A stretch of 64,000 nt of DNA from Edaphobacter dinghuensis (GTDB taxonomy: Bacteria > Acidobacteriota > Terriglobia > Terriglobales > Acidobacteriaceae). The stretch spans positions 372,001-436,000 of the forward strand of contig NZ_BMGT01000001.1 of NCBI RefSeq assembly GCF_014640335.1, in the 5' to 3' direction. Shown here piece after piece: positions 36,225 to 44,661 of this stretch. The notes under the pieces were generated by a model that made no database searches, was not told the origin of the DNA, and worked only from the letters and a program-made list of their open reading frames with translations. Each line of letters opens with the position of its first letter. Within the stretch, counting starts at the first letter, position 1. The translations under genes were made by a program, and so were the position numbers.

Positions 36225-37640
36225 TCACGGATAAATTCTGTTAAGGGTTCTGGCGAAGGGGATGGTTTCGCGGACGTGGTCGAGGCCGCAGAGCCAGGCT
36301 ACGACTCGCTCGATGCCCATTCCGAAGCCGGCGTGGGGGACGCTGCCGTATTTGCGCAGATCGAGGTACCACTGGAAGGCGGCGAGCGGGAGGTTGTGCT
36401 CTTCGATGCGGGACTTGAGTAAGTCGTAACTATCGACGCGTTGCGAGCCGCCGATGATTTCGCCGTAGCCCTCGGGGGCGAGGACGTCGACGCAGAGGGC
36501 TTTTGATGGGTCGGTGGGGTCGGGCTGCATGTAGAAGGCCTTGATGGCGGCGGGGTAGCGATGGACCATGACCGGGCGGTCGAACTGGCTGGAGATGTAG
36601 GTCTCGTCGGGGGAGCCGAAGTCGTCGCCGTACTGGTGCGGGTTTTCGAGCTTGCCTTCGGCGAAGGCTTTTTCGAGCATGGCGTGGGCTTCGTCGTAGG
36701 ACAGTCTGGGAAATTTGGCTGTGGTGGCGCCTCTATCCCAGGTCTCAGATGCGAGACCTGGGGCACCCGGTTCTGGGGCTGCTTGTGCGGTGAGGATGGG
36801 TTCTAGCTTGGTTACGTCGCGGCCTATCACTTTGAGGTCGGCTCGGTGCGACTCTAAGACACGGCTAACGATGTGGGTGATGAAGGCTTCGGCGAGGTCC
36901 ATGATGTCGTCGAGGCCGGCGTAGGCTACCTCGGGCTCGATCATCCAGAACTCGGTGAGGTGTCGGCGGGTCTTCGATTTTTCGGCGCGGAACGTCGGGC
37001 CGAAGCTGTAGACCTTGCCGAGAGCGAGCGCGGTGGCTTCGATGTAGAGCTGGCCGGACTGCGTGAGGTAGGCCTTGTCGTCGTCGAAGTAGTCCATCTC
37101 GAACAACTCACTCGTGCCTTCGCAGGCGTTGGGCGTGAGGATGGGCGGGTCGGTGCGGATGAAGCCGTTGGTGTCGAAATACTCCGCCGCTGCGCGCATG
37201 ATGGTGGCGCGGACGCGCAGGATGGCCGACTGGCGCGGGGTGCGGAGCCAGAGGTGGCGGTGCTCCATGAGGAAGTCGACGCCAGCTTCTTTGAGCTGGA
37301 TGGGGAAGGGGGTTTCGTCGGGGACGCGCTGGATGACTTCGACGTCTTCAACATCAAGCTCGTAGCCCGAGGGGGCGCGGCTGTCGGCACGGACCTTGCC
37401 GGTGACGCTGAGGCTGGATTCGAGCGTGAGGCTCTTGAGCGTCTCGAAGACCGCTTCGGGAACAGCGGCCTTGGGGACGATGCCCTGAATGGTGCCGGTG
37501 CCGTCGCGGAAGATGGGGAAGAGGAGCTTGCCCGATGCGCGCAGGTTGTAGAGCCAGCCGCGCAGCGTGACGGTCTGGCCTTCGTGCTGCGAGAGGGAGG
37601 CGATGGTGGCTACGGCCGGGGTAGTGGCATTCGGTTCCAT
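36225..37640 (-). CDS. asnS: Asparagine--tRNA ligase with a repeat-derived insertion
   Basis: The 471-residue class IIb synthetase charges tRNA-Asn with asparagine. An OB-fold anticodon-binding domain (residues 20-110, [20 protein letters not shown]) precedes the catalytic core. The core shows motif 2 ([22 protein letters not shown]) and motif 3 ([16 protein letters not shown]), with IGGSQR before it. Between LTAQAAPE and [10 protein letters not shown] lies an extra stretch of about 16 residues (around 290-306) encoded exactly by a palindromic intergenic-type repeat. Its position is a surface linker, so the enzyme is probably active. The presence of AsnRS means Asn-tRNA need not be made by the amidotransferase route. 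Confidence 0.95.
   Translation of the reverse strand: MEPNATTPAVATIASLSQHEGQTVTLRGWLYNLRASGKLLFPIFRDGTGTIQGIVPKAAVPEAVFETLKSLTLESSLSVTGKVRADSRAPSGYELDVEDVEVIQRVPDETPFPIQLKEAGVDFLMEHRHLWLRTPRQSAILRVRATIMRAAAEYFDTNGFIRTDPPILTPNACEGTSELFEMDYFDDDKAYLTQSGQLYIEATALALGKVYSFGPTFRAEKSKTRRHLTEFWMIEPEVAYAGLDDIMDLAEAFITHIVSRVLESHRADLKVIGRDVTKLEPILTAQAAPEPGAPGLASETWDRGATTAKFPRLSYDEAHAMLEKAFAEGKLENPHQYGDDFGSPDETYISSQFDRPVMVHRYPAAIKAFYMQPDPTDPSKALCVDVLAPEGYGEIIGGSQRVDSYDLLKSRIEEHNLPLAAFQWYLDLRKYGSVPHAGFGMGIERVVAWLCGLDHVRETIPFARTLNRIYP
36724..36768. repeat. Dispersed palindromic repeat, copy 2, inside asnS
   Basis: It begins GTGGCGC, has a 10-bp stem CCCAGGTCTC with GAGACCTGGG around AGATGC, and ends GGGGCACCC. 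Flanks equal those of the intergenic copy at 26334-26379. The stem differs by a C/G swap that keeps pairing. The reading frame of asnS passes through it without a stop. Confidence 0.72.
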
Positions 37641-37679
37641 AGAGCTATCAGTTTACGCGGTTTGCGAATGGCTCGATGA

Positions 37680-38726
37680 CTAGCGGAGGGAGAGACGGAG
37701 GACGCGCATCCAGTTTTTGTAGGCGATTTTTTCGAGGTCTTCGTCGTCGAAGCCGTGCTGGCGCAGCGCTTCGATGAGGTGAGGGAGGCCGCTGGCGTCG
37801 CCGATGGGCGCGGGGATAGTGGCGCCGTCGAAGTCGGAGCCGATGGCGACACGGTCGATGCCGAGACGGTCGACGAGGTAGGCGATGTGCTGCGCGACGA
37901 GGGTGAGTGGCGTGTCTGCGTTGCGTTGGCCGTCAGGACGGACGTCTCCGACGGAGAAGTTCATGCCGACGACGCCGTTGGATTCGCGGATAGCGTCGAG
38001 TTGGCGGTCGGTGAGGTTGCGGGCCGTAGGAGAGATGGCGTGGACGCAGGTGTGGGTGACGACGAGCGGCGATTTGGTGAGGGCGGCGACGTCCCAGAAG
38101 CCGCGCTCGTTGAGATGAGCGAGGTCGATCATGACGCCGAGGCGGTTGCACTCGCGGACGAGATCTTTTCCGGCAGGCGTGAGGCCGGGGCCGGTGTCGG
38201 GCGTGCGCGGATAGGCGAAGGGAACGCCGTGACCGAAGATGTTGGGGCGGCTCCAGACGAGGCCGAGCGAGCGCAGGCCGGAGCGATAAAGCTCGCCTAG
38301 TTCATGAAGCTCGGGACCGATGGGGTCTGCTCCTTCCATGTGGAGGAGGATCGCGAAGGCATCGTCGCGGTGGGCCTGCTCGATCTGGTCGACGGTGGTG
38401 GCGATGCGGATTTTGCCGAGGGAGCGATGTTCGACAGATCGCAGCGCGGCGAGTTGGAGAGTGATCTCTTTGTAGGTGGCTACGGGATCGAGTGGTGCAG
38501 CCATGCGGACTTCGTAGCCGGTCTCGGTGATAGTGAGGTCTTCGGCTGCGTTGTATTTGCCGAAGACGCCAAGCGCGAAGAAGCCGCCGAACATTCCGCC
38601 AGCCTGAGCACGGGGGAGATCGAGGTGGCCAGTGGCGGAATGTTCGAGGAAGTCGATACCGTCAGGGCGGTACTCGCGGAGATGCTGAACAACGTCGTTG
38701 TGTCCGTCGAAGATTTTAATCGGCAT
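37680..38726 (-). CDS. Membrane-dipeptidase family (M19) zinc dipeptidase
   Basis: This 348-residue TIM-barrel metallopeptidase shows the M19 zinc ligands: FDGHNDVV near the N-terminus, the bridging Glu in LLHMEGADPIG, and His residues in IDLAHLNERGFWD and VVTHTCVHAI. The GSDFDGA motif lies near the end. Relatives of renal dipeptidase hydrolyse dipeptides, including some with D-amino acids. There is no signal peptide, so it is probably cytoplasmic. Its ATG lies one base after the stop of the upstream isomerase gene, indicating translational coupling in a small operon. Confidence 0.92.
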   Translation of the reverse strand: MPIKIFDGHNDVVQHLREYRPDGIDFLEHSATGHLDLPRAQAGGMFGGFFALGVFGKYNAAEDLTITETGYEVRMAAPLDPVATYKEITLQLAALRSVEHRSLGKIRIATTVDQIEQAHRDDAFAILLHMEGADPIGPELHELGELYRSGLRSLGLVWSRPNIFGHGVPFAYPRTPDTGPGLTPAGKDLVRECNRLGVMIDLAHLNERGFWDVAALTKSPLVVTHTCVHAISPTARNLTDRQLDAIRESNGVVGMNFSVGDVRPDGQRNADTPLTLVAQHIAYLVDRLGIDRVAIGSDFDGATIPAPIGDASGLPHLIEALRQHGFDDEDLEKIAYKNWMRVLRLSLR

Positions 38727-38727
38727 C

Positions 38728-39615
38728 TTATATGTGATTTACAAGGGCTTGCTCATGCAATGCCTGCAAGCGCGCTGCCTTCAGTATGGTGAGGGGATCG
38801 CCCGCCGGAAAGAACTCCATGGCGATGAACTTGTCGTACTTTAGCTGCGCGAGTTTTTTATAGATGTTGGCGTAGTCGATCTCGCCTGTACCAGGTTGGT
38901 TGCGGTTGGGCACGTCGGCGATGTGGACGAGGCCGACAAGATCGAAGTTCTGTTCGAGTTTCTCGATGAGGTTTCCGGCTGCGCGTTGCTCGTGGTAGAA
39001 GTCGTACAACACTTTGACGTGCGGACTTGCCACATCGCGAACGATAGCAAACCCCTGGCTGACGCTTTTCATATACATCGTCGGATTTTCGATGGGGTCG
39101 ATAGGTTCGAGGACGATCTGAATGTTGTTGACTGCGGCAAGATCGGCGACTCGCTTCAGGTTCTCGACACTCGCTGTATGTTGCGCCTCAGAGGACAAGC
39201 CATCGATGCGTGGGCCGGACTTGAGATTAATCTGCGGGCTCTGAAGAGCTTTTGCAAATTCGAATTGCGCCTTCAAATCGGCAAGAAAGTTCTCCGCTCC
39301 GTTTGGATCGGCGAATCCTGCTTTGACCCCGCTGATCATGTCGAAGTGGAGGTTGAGCGAGCGCATCTTCGCCATGATGCGCCGAGTTTCGTCAACGGAC
39401 CACTTGCGAAATTCGCCAATCAGCTCGACGCCTTCATAGCCGGCGGCAGAGACGATCTCAAGACAGCGATCGAAGGGCGCCTGCTTTTCGATGGTCCAGA
39501 GCTGAACGGAAAAGCGAAATCCATGAGAAGAGGCTGGGGCCTGGGCCTGCGAACGCGGAAGTGCCTGCGCAACACCTGCTGCGGCAATCAATTGGCTAAA
39601 CTGGCGACGGTTCAT
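38728..39615 (-). CDS. Tat-exported sugar phosphate isomerase/epimerase-like (hydroxypyruvate isomerase type)
   Basis: The 295-residue protein starts with a Tat-like signal (MNRRQFSQLIAAAGVAQALP) followed by an AP-endonuclease-2 TIM barrel. Relevant segments are RFSVQLWTIEKQAPFDRCL, GYEGVELIGEF, IVLEPIDPIENPT with a metal-binding Glu, YDFYHEQRAAG, LVHIADVPNRNQPGTGEIDY and FIAMEFFPAGD. This series resembles hydroxypyruvate isomerase and related sugar epimerases. The substrate is unknown. It is coupled to the M19 dipeptidase gene and follows a second isomerase gene by 77 bases. Confidence 0.88.
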   Translation of the reverse strand: MNRRQFSQLIAAAGVAQALPRSQAQAPASSHGFRFSVQLWTIEKQAPFDRCLEIVSAAGYEGVELIGEFRKWSVDETRRIMAKMRSLNLHFDMISGVKAGFADPNGAENFLADLKAQFEFAKALQSPQINLKSGPRIDGLSSEAQHTASVENLKRVADLAAVNNIQIVLEPIDPIENPTMYMKSVSQGFAIVRDVASPHVKVLYDFYHEQRAAGNLIEKLEQNFDLVGLVHIADVPNRNQPGTGEIDYANIYKKLAQLKYDKFIAMEFFPAGDPLTILKAARLQALHEQALVNHI

Positions 39616-39692
39616 GACCTTCCATATTACCCGGCAAAGGCACTCGCAGAGATGATGCCAGAGATCTGCCGTCTCGTCTCAGGACGAAAGAG

Positions 39693-40514
39693 CTACTCGA
39701 AGAGCTTCCACGAGTTCGCCGCTTTCGCCGCCACGCTTTCAGCGGTCTCTTCGAGATCATGGGCGATTTCGAGAATGCCTAAGGTCGTTGGCGGCAGCGT
39801 GGCGATGTGCTTGGCTACGTTCTTCCAGTCGATCTTGCCGCTGCCAGGCCAGAGGTGGTCGTCCCTCGTGCCCTGGTTGTCGTGCAGGTGCAGCTCTGCG
39901 ATACGCGACTTGAGCAGCTCGAACGCTGCGTCGATGCCGCCGTCGCTTAGATGTGCGTGGCCGACATCGAGCGTGATGCCTACGTTGTCGAAGTGGCCTA
40001 CTCGGAGAATCTCTAACAGGTGCTCGGGAGTGGTGACCTCATTCTGCAAATTTTCGAGCAGGATCTTTACGCCGAGAGGATGAGCGAAGGCCTTGAGATG
40101 CTCGATGGCGGTGAGCGAATTTTCAAGCGCGCGGGTGTTCCAGCGCTCGTCCTTAAGGCCGAGATGGAGGGTGATGGCGCGGAAGGGGATCTGCTCGGCT
40201 GACTCGATGGCGCGCTTCACCTCGTCCATAGCGTCGATGCGGCGCGACTTTTCGGGATCGATAAGGTTAAGCGTGGGAGCGACATGGCGGCTCCACTCGG
40301 CATCGGCGTAGAGCGGCTGGTGCAGCGTGGCAGCGACGTCGTTGGATTGAAACCAGGAAGCAAGCTCACGGACGACGGAGCGGTCGGCGTAGTCGAAGTG
40401 GTGACGCACGGCAAAGACTTCGATGGCCTGAGCGCCGCTGTGGTGCATGGCGTCGAGCAGACCGGAGTGCAGGCGCTGCTGAAGAAAGACGTGAGTGGAG
40501 ATTCCGGGTTGCAT
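39693..40514 (-). CDS. Sugar phosphate isomerase/epimerase family TIM barrel
   Basis: The start is the ATG of MQPGISTHVFLQQRLHSGLL (40514) with GGAG five bases upstream; longer frames lack a ribosome-binding site. The 273-residue protein has metal-binding positions in VKILLENLQNE, GITLDVGHAHLSDGG, ELHLHDNQGTRDDHLWPGSG and ILEIAHD, the pattern of AP-endonuclease-2-like isomerases. There is no signal peptide. Sugar isomerisation is likely, but the substrate cannot be named. It lies at the head of a same-strand group of isomerase, dipeptidase and AsnRS genes. Confidence 0.88.
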   Translation of the reverse strand: MQPGISTHVFLQQRLHSGLLDAMHHSGAQAIEVFAVRHHFDYADRSVVRELASWFQSNDVAATLHQPLYADAEWSRHVAPTLNLIDPEKSRRIDAMDEVKRAIESAEQIPFRAITLHLGLKDERWNTRALENSLTAIEHLKAFAHPLGVKILLENLQNEVTTPEHLLEILRVGHFDNVGITLDVGHAHLSDGGIDAAFELLKSRIAELHLHDNQGTRDDHLWPGSGKIDWKNVAKHIATLPPTTLGILEIAHDLEETAESVAAKAANSWKLFE

Positions 40515-40643
40515 CACTCTCCAAAATACAAGAGTGCAGGCGTTGAAGATATGGAGGGAACCGAAGATCGAACCCCCCACCCCTCAGAGGAGAGTAGTCA
40601 GAGTTGCTGCATCCGTGGAGTACCCTCCTTGCAAAAGAACTAG

Positions 40644-40669
40644 CGGCTACAGCGTTGCGGCTGTAGCCG
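40644..40669 (-). terminator. Hairpin after the PEP-CTERM gene
   Basis: CGGCTACAGC (40644-40653) pairs with GCTGTAGCCG (40660-40669) around GTTGCG. It is 27 bases past the stop of the minus-strand PEP-CTERM gene and could end its transcript. Confidence 0.6.
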
Positions 40670-40695
40670 TTCGCTCCTGGTGCACCCTTGATCCA

Positions 40696-41388
40696 TCAAG
40701 CGAGGAATCTGCGACGGGCTACGCCGACCAGACCCAGAAGGCCGGTACCGAGCAGGGTAATCGTCCCAGGCTCGGGGGTTGGGCTTGTTTGTTGTGGAAG
40801 AAGGCCAATGGTGAAGCCGTTCCAGTATTCGGGGTTCGCAGTGGTAAAGGAGAGTGAAGTGATGGGCCCTCCGGAGAAGACGATGGTTCCGTCTCCCTCA
40901 TGGCCGATCATGGTGTCTCCACTCTGGGTGATGCAACTGCCACCGTAGACGACGTTTGGACCGCAGGCCACAATGCTGAAGCCGTCATTGAAGGTGTAGT
41001 TTGTACCAATCCCGGCTTGGCCGAGACTGACCTCAGAGAGGACAAGGCCGCTGACAGGAGTGGAAAAGGTAAACGTATCGGTCACTCCGGCAAGGCCGTC
41101 GATACCGATCATGCCGCCATTGGTGGAAGCATTGCCCACGACTCCGCCGACATAGGTGGAGGTGGGTTGGAAGTAATTGAAGTTGCCGGCGTTGGAAACA
41201 TTAACGAACTGAAGTTCACCAACGTAGGTGACGTTAACGCTGCCAATGGTGCCGGTTTCGATTCCAGCTATGGGGCTGAGCACCGTTGGCGTATTCCAGG
41301 TAGCCCAAGTGACTGTATCTGCAAAGGCGGTTGGAAGCGCAGCCATTAAAAACAGGCTGAGGAGAAGGCGAAGAGAGACGAGGCGCAT
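40696..41388 (-). CDS. PEP-CTERM sorting-domain exported protein
   Basis: This 230-residue protein has an N-terminal signal (LLLSLFLMAALPTAFAD) and a C-terminal sorting signal (PEPGTITLLGTGLLGLVG, then ARRR). The sorting signal is recognised by exosortase, which anchors or processes exported proteins, often with exopolysaccharide. The mature region is Gly/Thr/Ser-rich beta-structure with two cysteines near the middle (ACGPNV and SCITQS). No exosortase gene is in the window. Function beyond surface location is unknown. A GGAG lies about 12 bases before the ATG. Confidence 0.9.
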   Translation of the reverse strand: MRLVSLRLLLSLFLMAALPTAFADTVTWATWNTPTVLSPIAGIETGTIGSVNVTYVGELQFVNVSNAGNFNYFQPTSTYVGGVVGNASTNGGMIGIDGLAGVTDTFTFSTPVSGLVLSEVSLGQAGIGTNYTFNDGFSIVACGPNVVYGGSCITQSGDTMIGHEGDGTIVFSGGPITSLSFTTANPEYWNGFTIGLLPQQTSPTPEPGTITLLGTGLLGLVGVARRRFLA

Positions 41389-41715
41389 AAAGGGAAGGCT
41401 CCAGCAGGAGGATTTTTTTGCATGGCCCGGTAATATGAATGGCGCACGTTAACGGCCACTCTTGCCGCGTTCTAACTGCTGGCCGGATGACACTTAGTGC
41501 AAGAACCGGATATCCTCCGGCAGGAGTCTATGCAGGGTTTTGCGTGAAATGAGCAAACCTCCAAGGAAAATACTTATCCCATTGGGAGATCTGCGATTAC
41601 AGATGACGAGAGTTCGGCAGAGCGTTGCGCTCTCTCGCCGCCGCATTCCTCTTCACGAAATCTTCACGAACAATTTTTTACAGAGCATCTTTTTGCAGAA
41701 CGAAGGAGCCGGTAG
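41389..41715. other. Intergenic region with an 11-base direct repeat
   Basis: About 327 bases between divergent genes, with no supported gene. TCTTCACGAA occurs at 41650-41659 and 41661-41670, one helical turn apart, 46-66 bases before the first SGNH esterase gene. It resembles the direct-repeat sites of PhoB/PhoP-type response regulators (GTTCACC-like units). Confidence 0.45.
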
Positions 41716-42471
41716 ATGACTGTGACGCGTATTCTCGCCAAACTGCTTTCTGGTGTGGTTCTCTTGCCTGTTGTCGTCTGGGGGCAAGCGACTGTCGCTC
41801 CTGCACCCTCTACAGCCGACATGGCCAGAACGATCGCCGCGATGCAGGCGAAACTGGCGGACTGGCCTCAGTTAGAGCACTATCGCACAGCCAATGCCGC
41901 GCTGCCTCCCGTCGCTGCGGGCGAGCAGCGCGTGATCTTCTTCGGAGCATCGGTAGCGGAGTTCTGGAGCACCCGGGGCGCGCCGTTCTTTCCCGGCAAG
42001 CCTTATATCGATCGCGGCATCGGAGGACAAAACTCGGCGCAGATGCTGGTGCGGTTTCGACAGGATGTGATCAACCTGCATCCGGCGGCGGTCGTGTTCC
42101 TGGAGGGCACGAATGATGTCTCCCAGAACATGACGGCGGAGATGTCGGAGAACAACTGGCAGTCGATCATCGAGCTGGCGAAGGCAAATGGGATTCCGAT
42201 GATCCTGACCTCGATAACACCCTCAACCCATTTTCCCTGGAAACCCGAGATGCACCCGGCAGAGACGATTCGCCAGTTGAACGCGTGGCTGAAGGACTAT
42301 GCCGCCAACCATTCGCTGATCTACCTGGACTTCTACCCTGCGCTGGCCAACGCTGACGGCGGCATGAAGGCCGACCTTACGGTAGACGGCGTTCATCCGA
42401 ACAAGCAGGGCTATGCGGCGATGGCTCCTCTGGCACAGGCGGGCATCGATCAGGCGCTTGGCCGGCGGTAG
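41716..42471 (+). CDS. Secreted SGNH/GDSL-type hydrolase with altered block I
   Basis: The 251-residue protein has a signal peptide (LAKLLSGVVLLPVVVWGQ) and the SGNH fold. Block I reads FFGASVAEFW: the nucleophile Ser is kept but the usual Asp of GDS is Ala. Block II glycine, block III GTNDVS with Asn, and the catalytic DGVHPN (Asp/His) are normal. Such enzymes hydrolyse esters of carbohydrates or lipids. A close paralogue with canonical GDSIT follows 56 bases downstream. Activity is probable but may be reduced or shifted. Confidence 0.87.
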   Translation: MTVTRILAKLLSGVVLLPVVVWGQATVAPAPSTADMARTIAAMQAKLADWPQLEHYRTANAALPPVAAGEQRVIFFGASVAEFWSTRGAPFFPGKPYIDRGIGGQNSAQMLVRFRQDVINLHPAAVVFLEGTNDVSQNMTAEMSENNWQSIIELAKANGIPMILTSITPSTHFPWKPEMHPAETIRQLNAWLKDYAANHSLIYLDFYPALANADGGMKADLTVDGVHPNKQGYAAMAPLAQAGIDQALGRR

Positions 42472-42527
42472 CAGATCGCGGCGGTAAGCTTTTCAAGAAG
42501 CAAAATTTACAACTGTGGAGAGATGGA

Positions 42528-43307
42528 ATGAAGATGTTTGCCCGTGCTTTTCTGCTCGCGTGTGTCCCCTTGCTGACGGCTGGCGTCTATGGCCAGACGG
42601 CGGCTCCAGCTTCGACGGCAGCTCCGGCGACCGACGCTGCAACAGCAAAAGAGATCGCCAGCATGAAAGCAAAGCTGAATGACTGGCCGGCGCTGGATCG
42701 CTATCGCGCGGAGAACGCCGCGCTGCCCCCGGTCGCTGCGGGCGAGCAGCGCGTGGTCTTCTATGGCGACTCGATTACCGACGGCTGGGGCCGTCGTCCA
42801 GGGACAGGCACCTTCTTTCCGGGCAAGCCTTACATCAACCGCGGCATCAGCGGACAGACCACGCCGCAGATGGTGGTGCGTTTTCGTCAGGATGTGATCG
42901 ATCTGCATCCGGCAGCAGTGCTGATTCTGGCGGGAACGAACGACGTTGCCGGAAACACCGGGCCGATGACGCCGGAGATGACAGAGGACAACTTCCGCTC
43001 CATGGCCGATCTGGCCCATGCGAACGGTATCAAGGTGATCCTTGCCTCAATCACGCCTGCGTTCGATTATCCGTGGAAGCGCGGGATGGAGCCTGCACCG
43101 AAGATTCGCGCAATTAACGCGTGGCTGAAAGACTATTGCGAGCAGCACGGATACACCTATCTGGACTACTACACGTCGCTGACGGATTCGGAAGGCGGCA
43201 TGAAGCCGGGCATCAGCTTCGACGGTGTGCACCCCAACGAAAAGGGCTACGCGATCATGGCTCCCCTGGCGCAGGCGGCAATCGACAAAACTTTGGGAGC
43301 CCAGTGA
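42528..43307 (+). CDS. Secreted GDSL-type SGNH esterase
   Basis: This 259-residue protein (signal MKMFARAFLLACVPLLTAG) is a tandem paralogue of the preceding gene; both share DWP, RAENAALPPVAAGEQRV and KPYINRGI-type segments. Block I is FYGDSITDGWG, block III GTNDVAGN, and the catalytic dyad DGVHPNEKGY. These resemble secreted carbohydrate esterases or lysophospholipases. It has a GGAGAG ribosome-binding site. The gamma-carbonic anhydrase gene begins 17 bases later, so the three genes likely share a transcript. Confidence 0.9.
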   Translation: MKMFARAFLLACVPLLTAGVYGQTAAPASTAAPATDAATAKEIASMKAKLNDWPALDRYRAENAALPPVAAGEQRVVFYGDSITDGWGRRPGTGTFFPGKPYINRGISGQTTPQMVVRFRQDVIDLHPAAVLILAGTNDVAGNTGPMTPEMTEDNFRSMADLAHANGIKVILASITPAFDYPWKRGMEPAPKIRAINAWLKDYCEQHGYTYLDYYTSLTDSEGGMKPGISFDGVHPNEKGYAIMAPLAQAAIDKTLGAQ

Positions 43308-43323
43308 CGGGTAGAATCGCTGC

Positions 43324-43836
43324 ATGATCCGCAGTTATCAGGGAATTACGCCCACCGTGCCGAGCAGTTGCTACGTCGACGTCTCGGCACAGGTGATCGG
43401 CGATGTCGTTCTGGGCGAGCAGGCGAGTATATGGATGAACGCCGTTGTGCGCGGCGACGTGAACTCCATCCGCATCGGCGCGAAGAGCAACGTGCAGGAT
43501 TGCGCAGTGCTGCACGGGATGCGGAATCTGTATCCGGTCATTGTGGGCGAGATGGTGACGATCGGCCACAATGCTACCGTGCATGGATGCGTGCTCGAAG
43601 ACGCAGTGCTGGTGGGCATTGGCGCAACGATCCTGAATAACGCCCGCATCGGCGAGGGCAGCATCATCGCCGCCGGAGCGGTGATTCCGGAGCAGATGGT
43701 GATTCCGCCGAACTCACTGGTAGCAGGCGTTCCGGGCAAAATTCGCCGCACCCTTGGCGATGAAGATCGCAAGCTGATCCTGAAGTATGCCCAGAACTAT
43801 CTCGACTACACGGCGATTTATCTGGCTGAAAAATAG
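43324..43836 (+). CDS. Gamma-class carbonic anhydrase family protein
   Basis: This 170-residue left-handed beta-helix protein has the hexapeptide-repeat pattern and the three metal-binding histidines (CAVLHG, IGHNATVHG). It resembles YrdA/PaaY/CaiE proteins. Gamma carbonic anhydrases hydrate CO2, but many family members of this type have thioesterase or unknown activity. There is no signal peptide, so it acts in the cytoplasm. It follows the SGNH gene by 17 bases and ends at a terminator. Confidence 0.9.
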   Translation: MIRSYQGITPTVPSSCYVDVSAQVIGDVVLGEQASIWMNAVVRGDVNSIRIGAKSNVQDCAVLHGMRNLYPVIVGEMVTIGHNATVHGCVLEDAVLVGIGATILNNARIGEGSIIAAGAVIPEQMVIPPNSLVAGVPGKIRRTLGDEDRKLILKYAQNYLDYTAIYLAEK

Positions 43837-43843
43837 CGAATCA

Positions 43844-43872
43844 ATTGCTCCCGACAACTTGCCGGGAGCAAT
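43844..43872. terminator. Terminator hairpin between convergent genes
   Basis: ATTGCTCCCG (43844-43853) pairs with CGGGAGCAAT (43863-43872) around a 9-base loop, eight bases after the carbonic-anhydrase-family stop codon. No long T-run follows. Confidence 0.65.
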
Positions 43873-43908
43873 CCGCACTCTTCCACAGATGCGACGCACC
43901 TGGCGAAA

Positions 43909-44661
43909 TTACAGGTTTAGGAGCTCCATGCCCTTCTCAATCGTTTTGGTCAGTCCGGCGTCCTCGCTGCCATAAGCATCGTGCCACCGCCACCACTTGT
44001 AGCGAGGCGTCTGCGGATAGCCCTCCGGAGAATCCTCCCAATCCTCCTGTCGTCCCAGCGGCGTGACATCCAGGTAATTCCACACGCTGCCCATGACTTC
44101 ATCGCCACGGTTGTTGATGAAGTACGTGCGGAAGATCTTGTCGTTTTCGTCGCGGAAGAAGACGTTGTGCCCGTGCCACTGGTCCACGCCGAAGTCCTTA
44201 TCGAAGTCGTCGGTAATGGTGTACCAGGGAATTCTCTCCCAGCCCATGCGCTGTTTTAAACGGGCAATGTTTTCCTGCGATCCGCGCGAGGCATAGGCCA
44301 GCGTGGTGTTTCGCGCGTGCAGGTGCGAGAGGTGCGAGACCTGGTCCGCGCCCAGCGAGCAACCGACACATGCATGGTCGGGCCAGCCGTAGACGTCTGA
44401 ATCGTAGAAGGCGCGATAGAGCACAAGCTGCCGTCGGCCTTCAAAGAGATCGAGCAGCGAGACCTTCCCCTGCGCGCCTTCGAAGACATAATCTTTCTCG
44501 ACCGCAAGCCACGGCATCCGCCGCCGCTCTGCCGCCAGCGCGTCGCGTGAGCGAGTGTGCGCCTTCTCTTTGACCAGCATCTCCTCCCACGCCTTCTGCC
44601 ATTGCTCCGCCGACACTACCGGAGGTTTCTTCATCGCTGCGGTCTGCTCATTACTGATCAT
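43909..44661 (-). CDS. DUF899 family thioredoxin-like protein
   Basis: The start is the ATG at 44661 with GGAGG six bases upstream, giving 250 residues. DUF899 proteins have a thioredoxin-like fold. Conserved segments here are LFEGRRQLVLYRAFYDSDV, HACVGCSLGADQV with a CVGC pair, LHARNTTLAYASR, IPWYTITDDFDKDFGVDQWHGHNVFF, and the C-terminal PRYKWWRWHDAYGS. The role is unknown; a redox function is suggested by the fold and the CxxC. Its start overlaps the 3' end of a small membrane-protein gene by 11 bases, so the two are translated together. Confidence 0.9.
   Translation of the reverse strand: MISNEQTAAMKKPPVVSAEQWQKAWEEMLVKEKAHTRSRDALAAERRRMPWLAVEKDYVFEGAQGKVSLLDLFEGRRQLVLYRAFYDSDVYGWPDHACVGCSLGADQVSHLSHLHARNTTLAYASRGSQENIARLKQRMGWERIPWYTITDDFDKDFGVDQWHGHNVFFRDENDKIFRTYFINNRGDEVMGSVWNYLDVTPLGRQEDWEDSPEGYPQTPRYKWWRWHDAYGSEDAGLTKTIEKGMELLNL

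Noticed and set aside
40536..40625. tRNA-like T-arm pattern on the minus strand
   Set aside because: A GGTTCGATC-like string is present, but its flanks do not pair and no acceptor or anticodon stem can be drawn.
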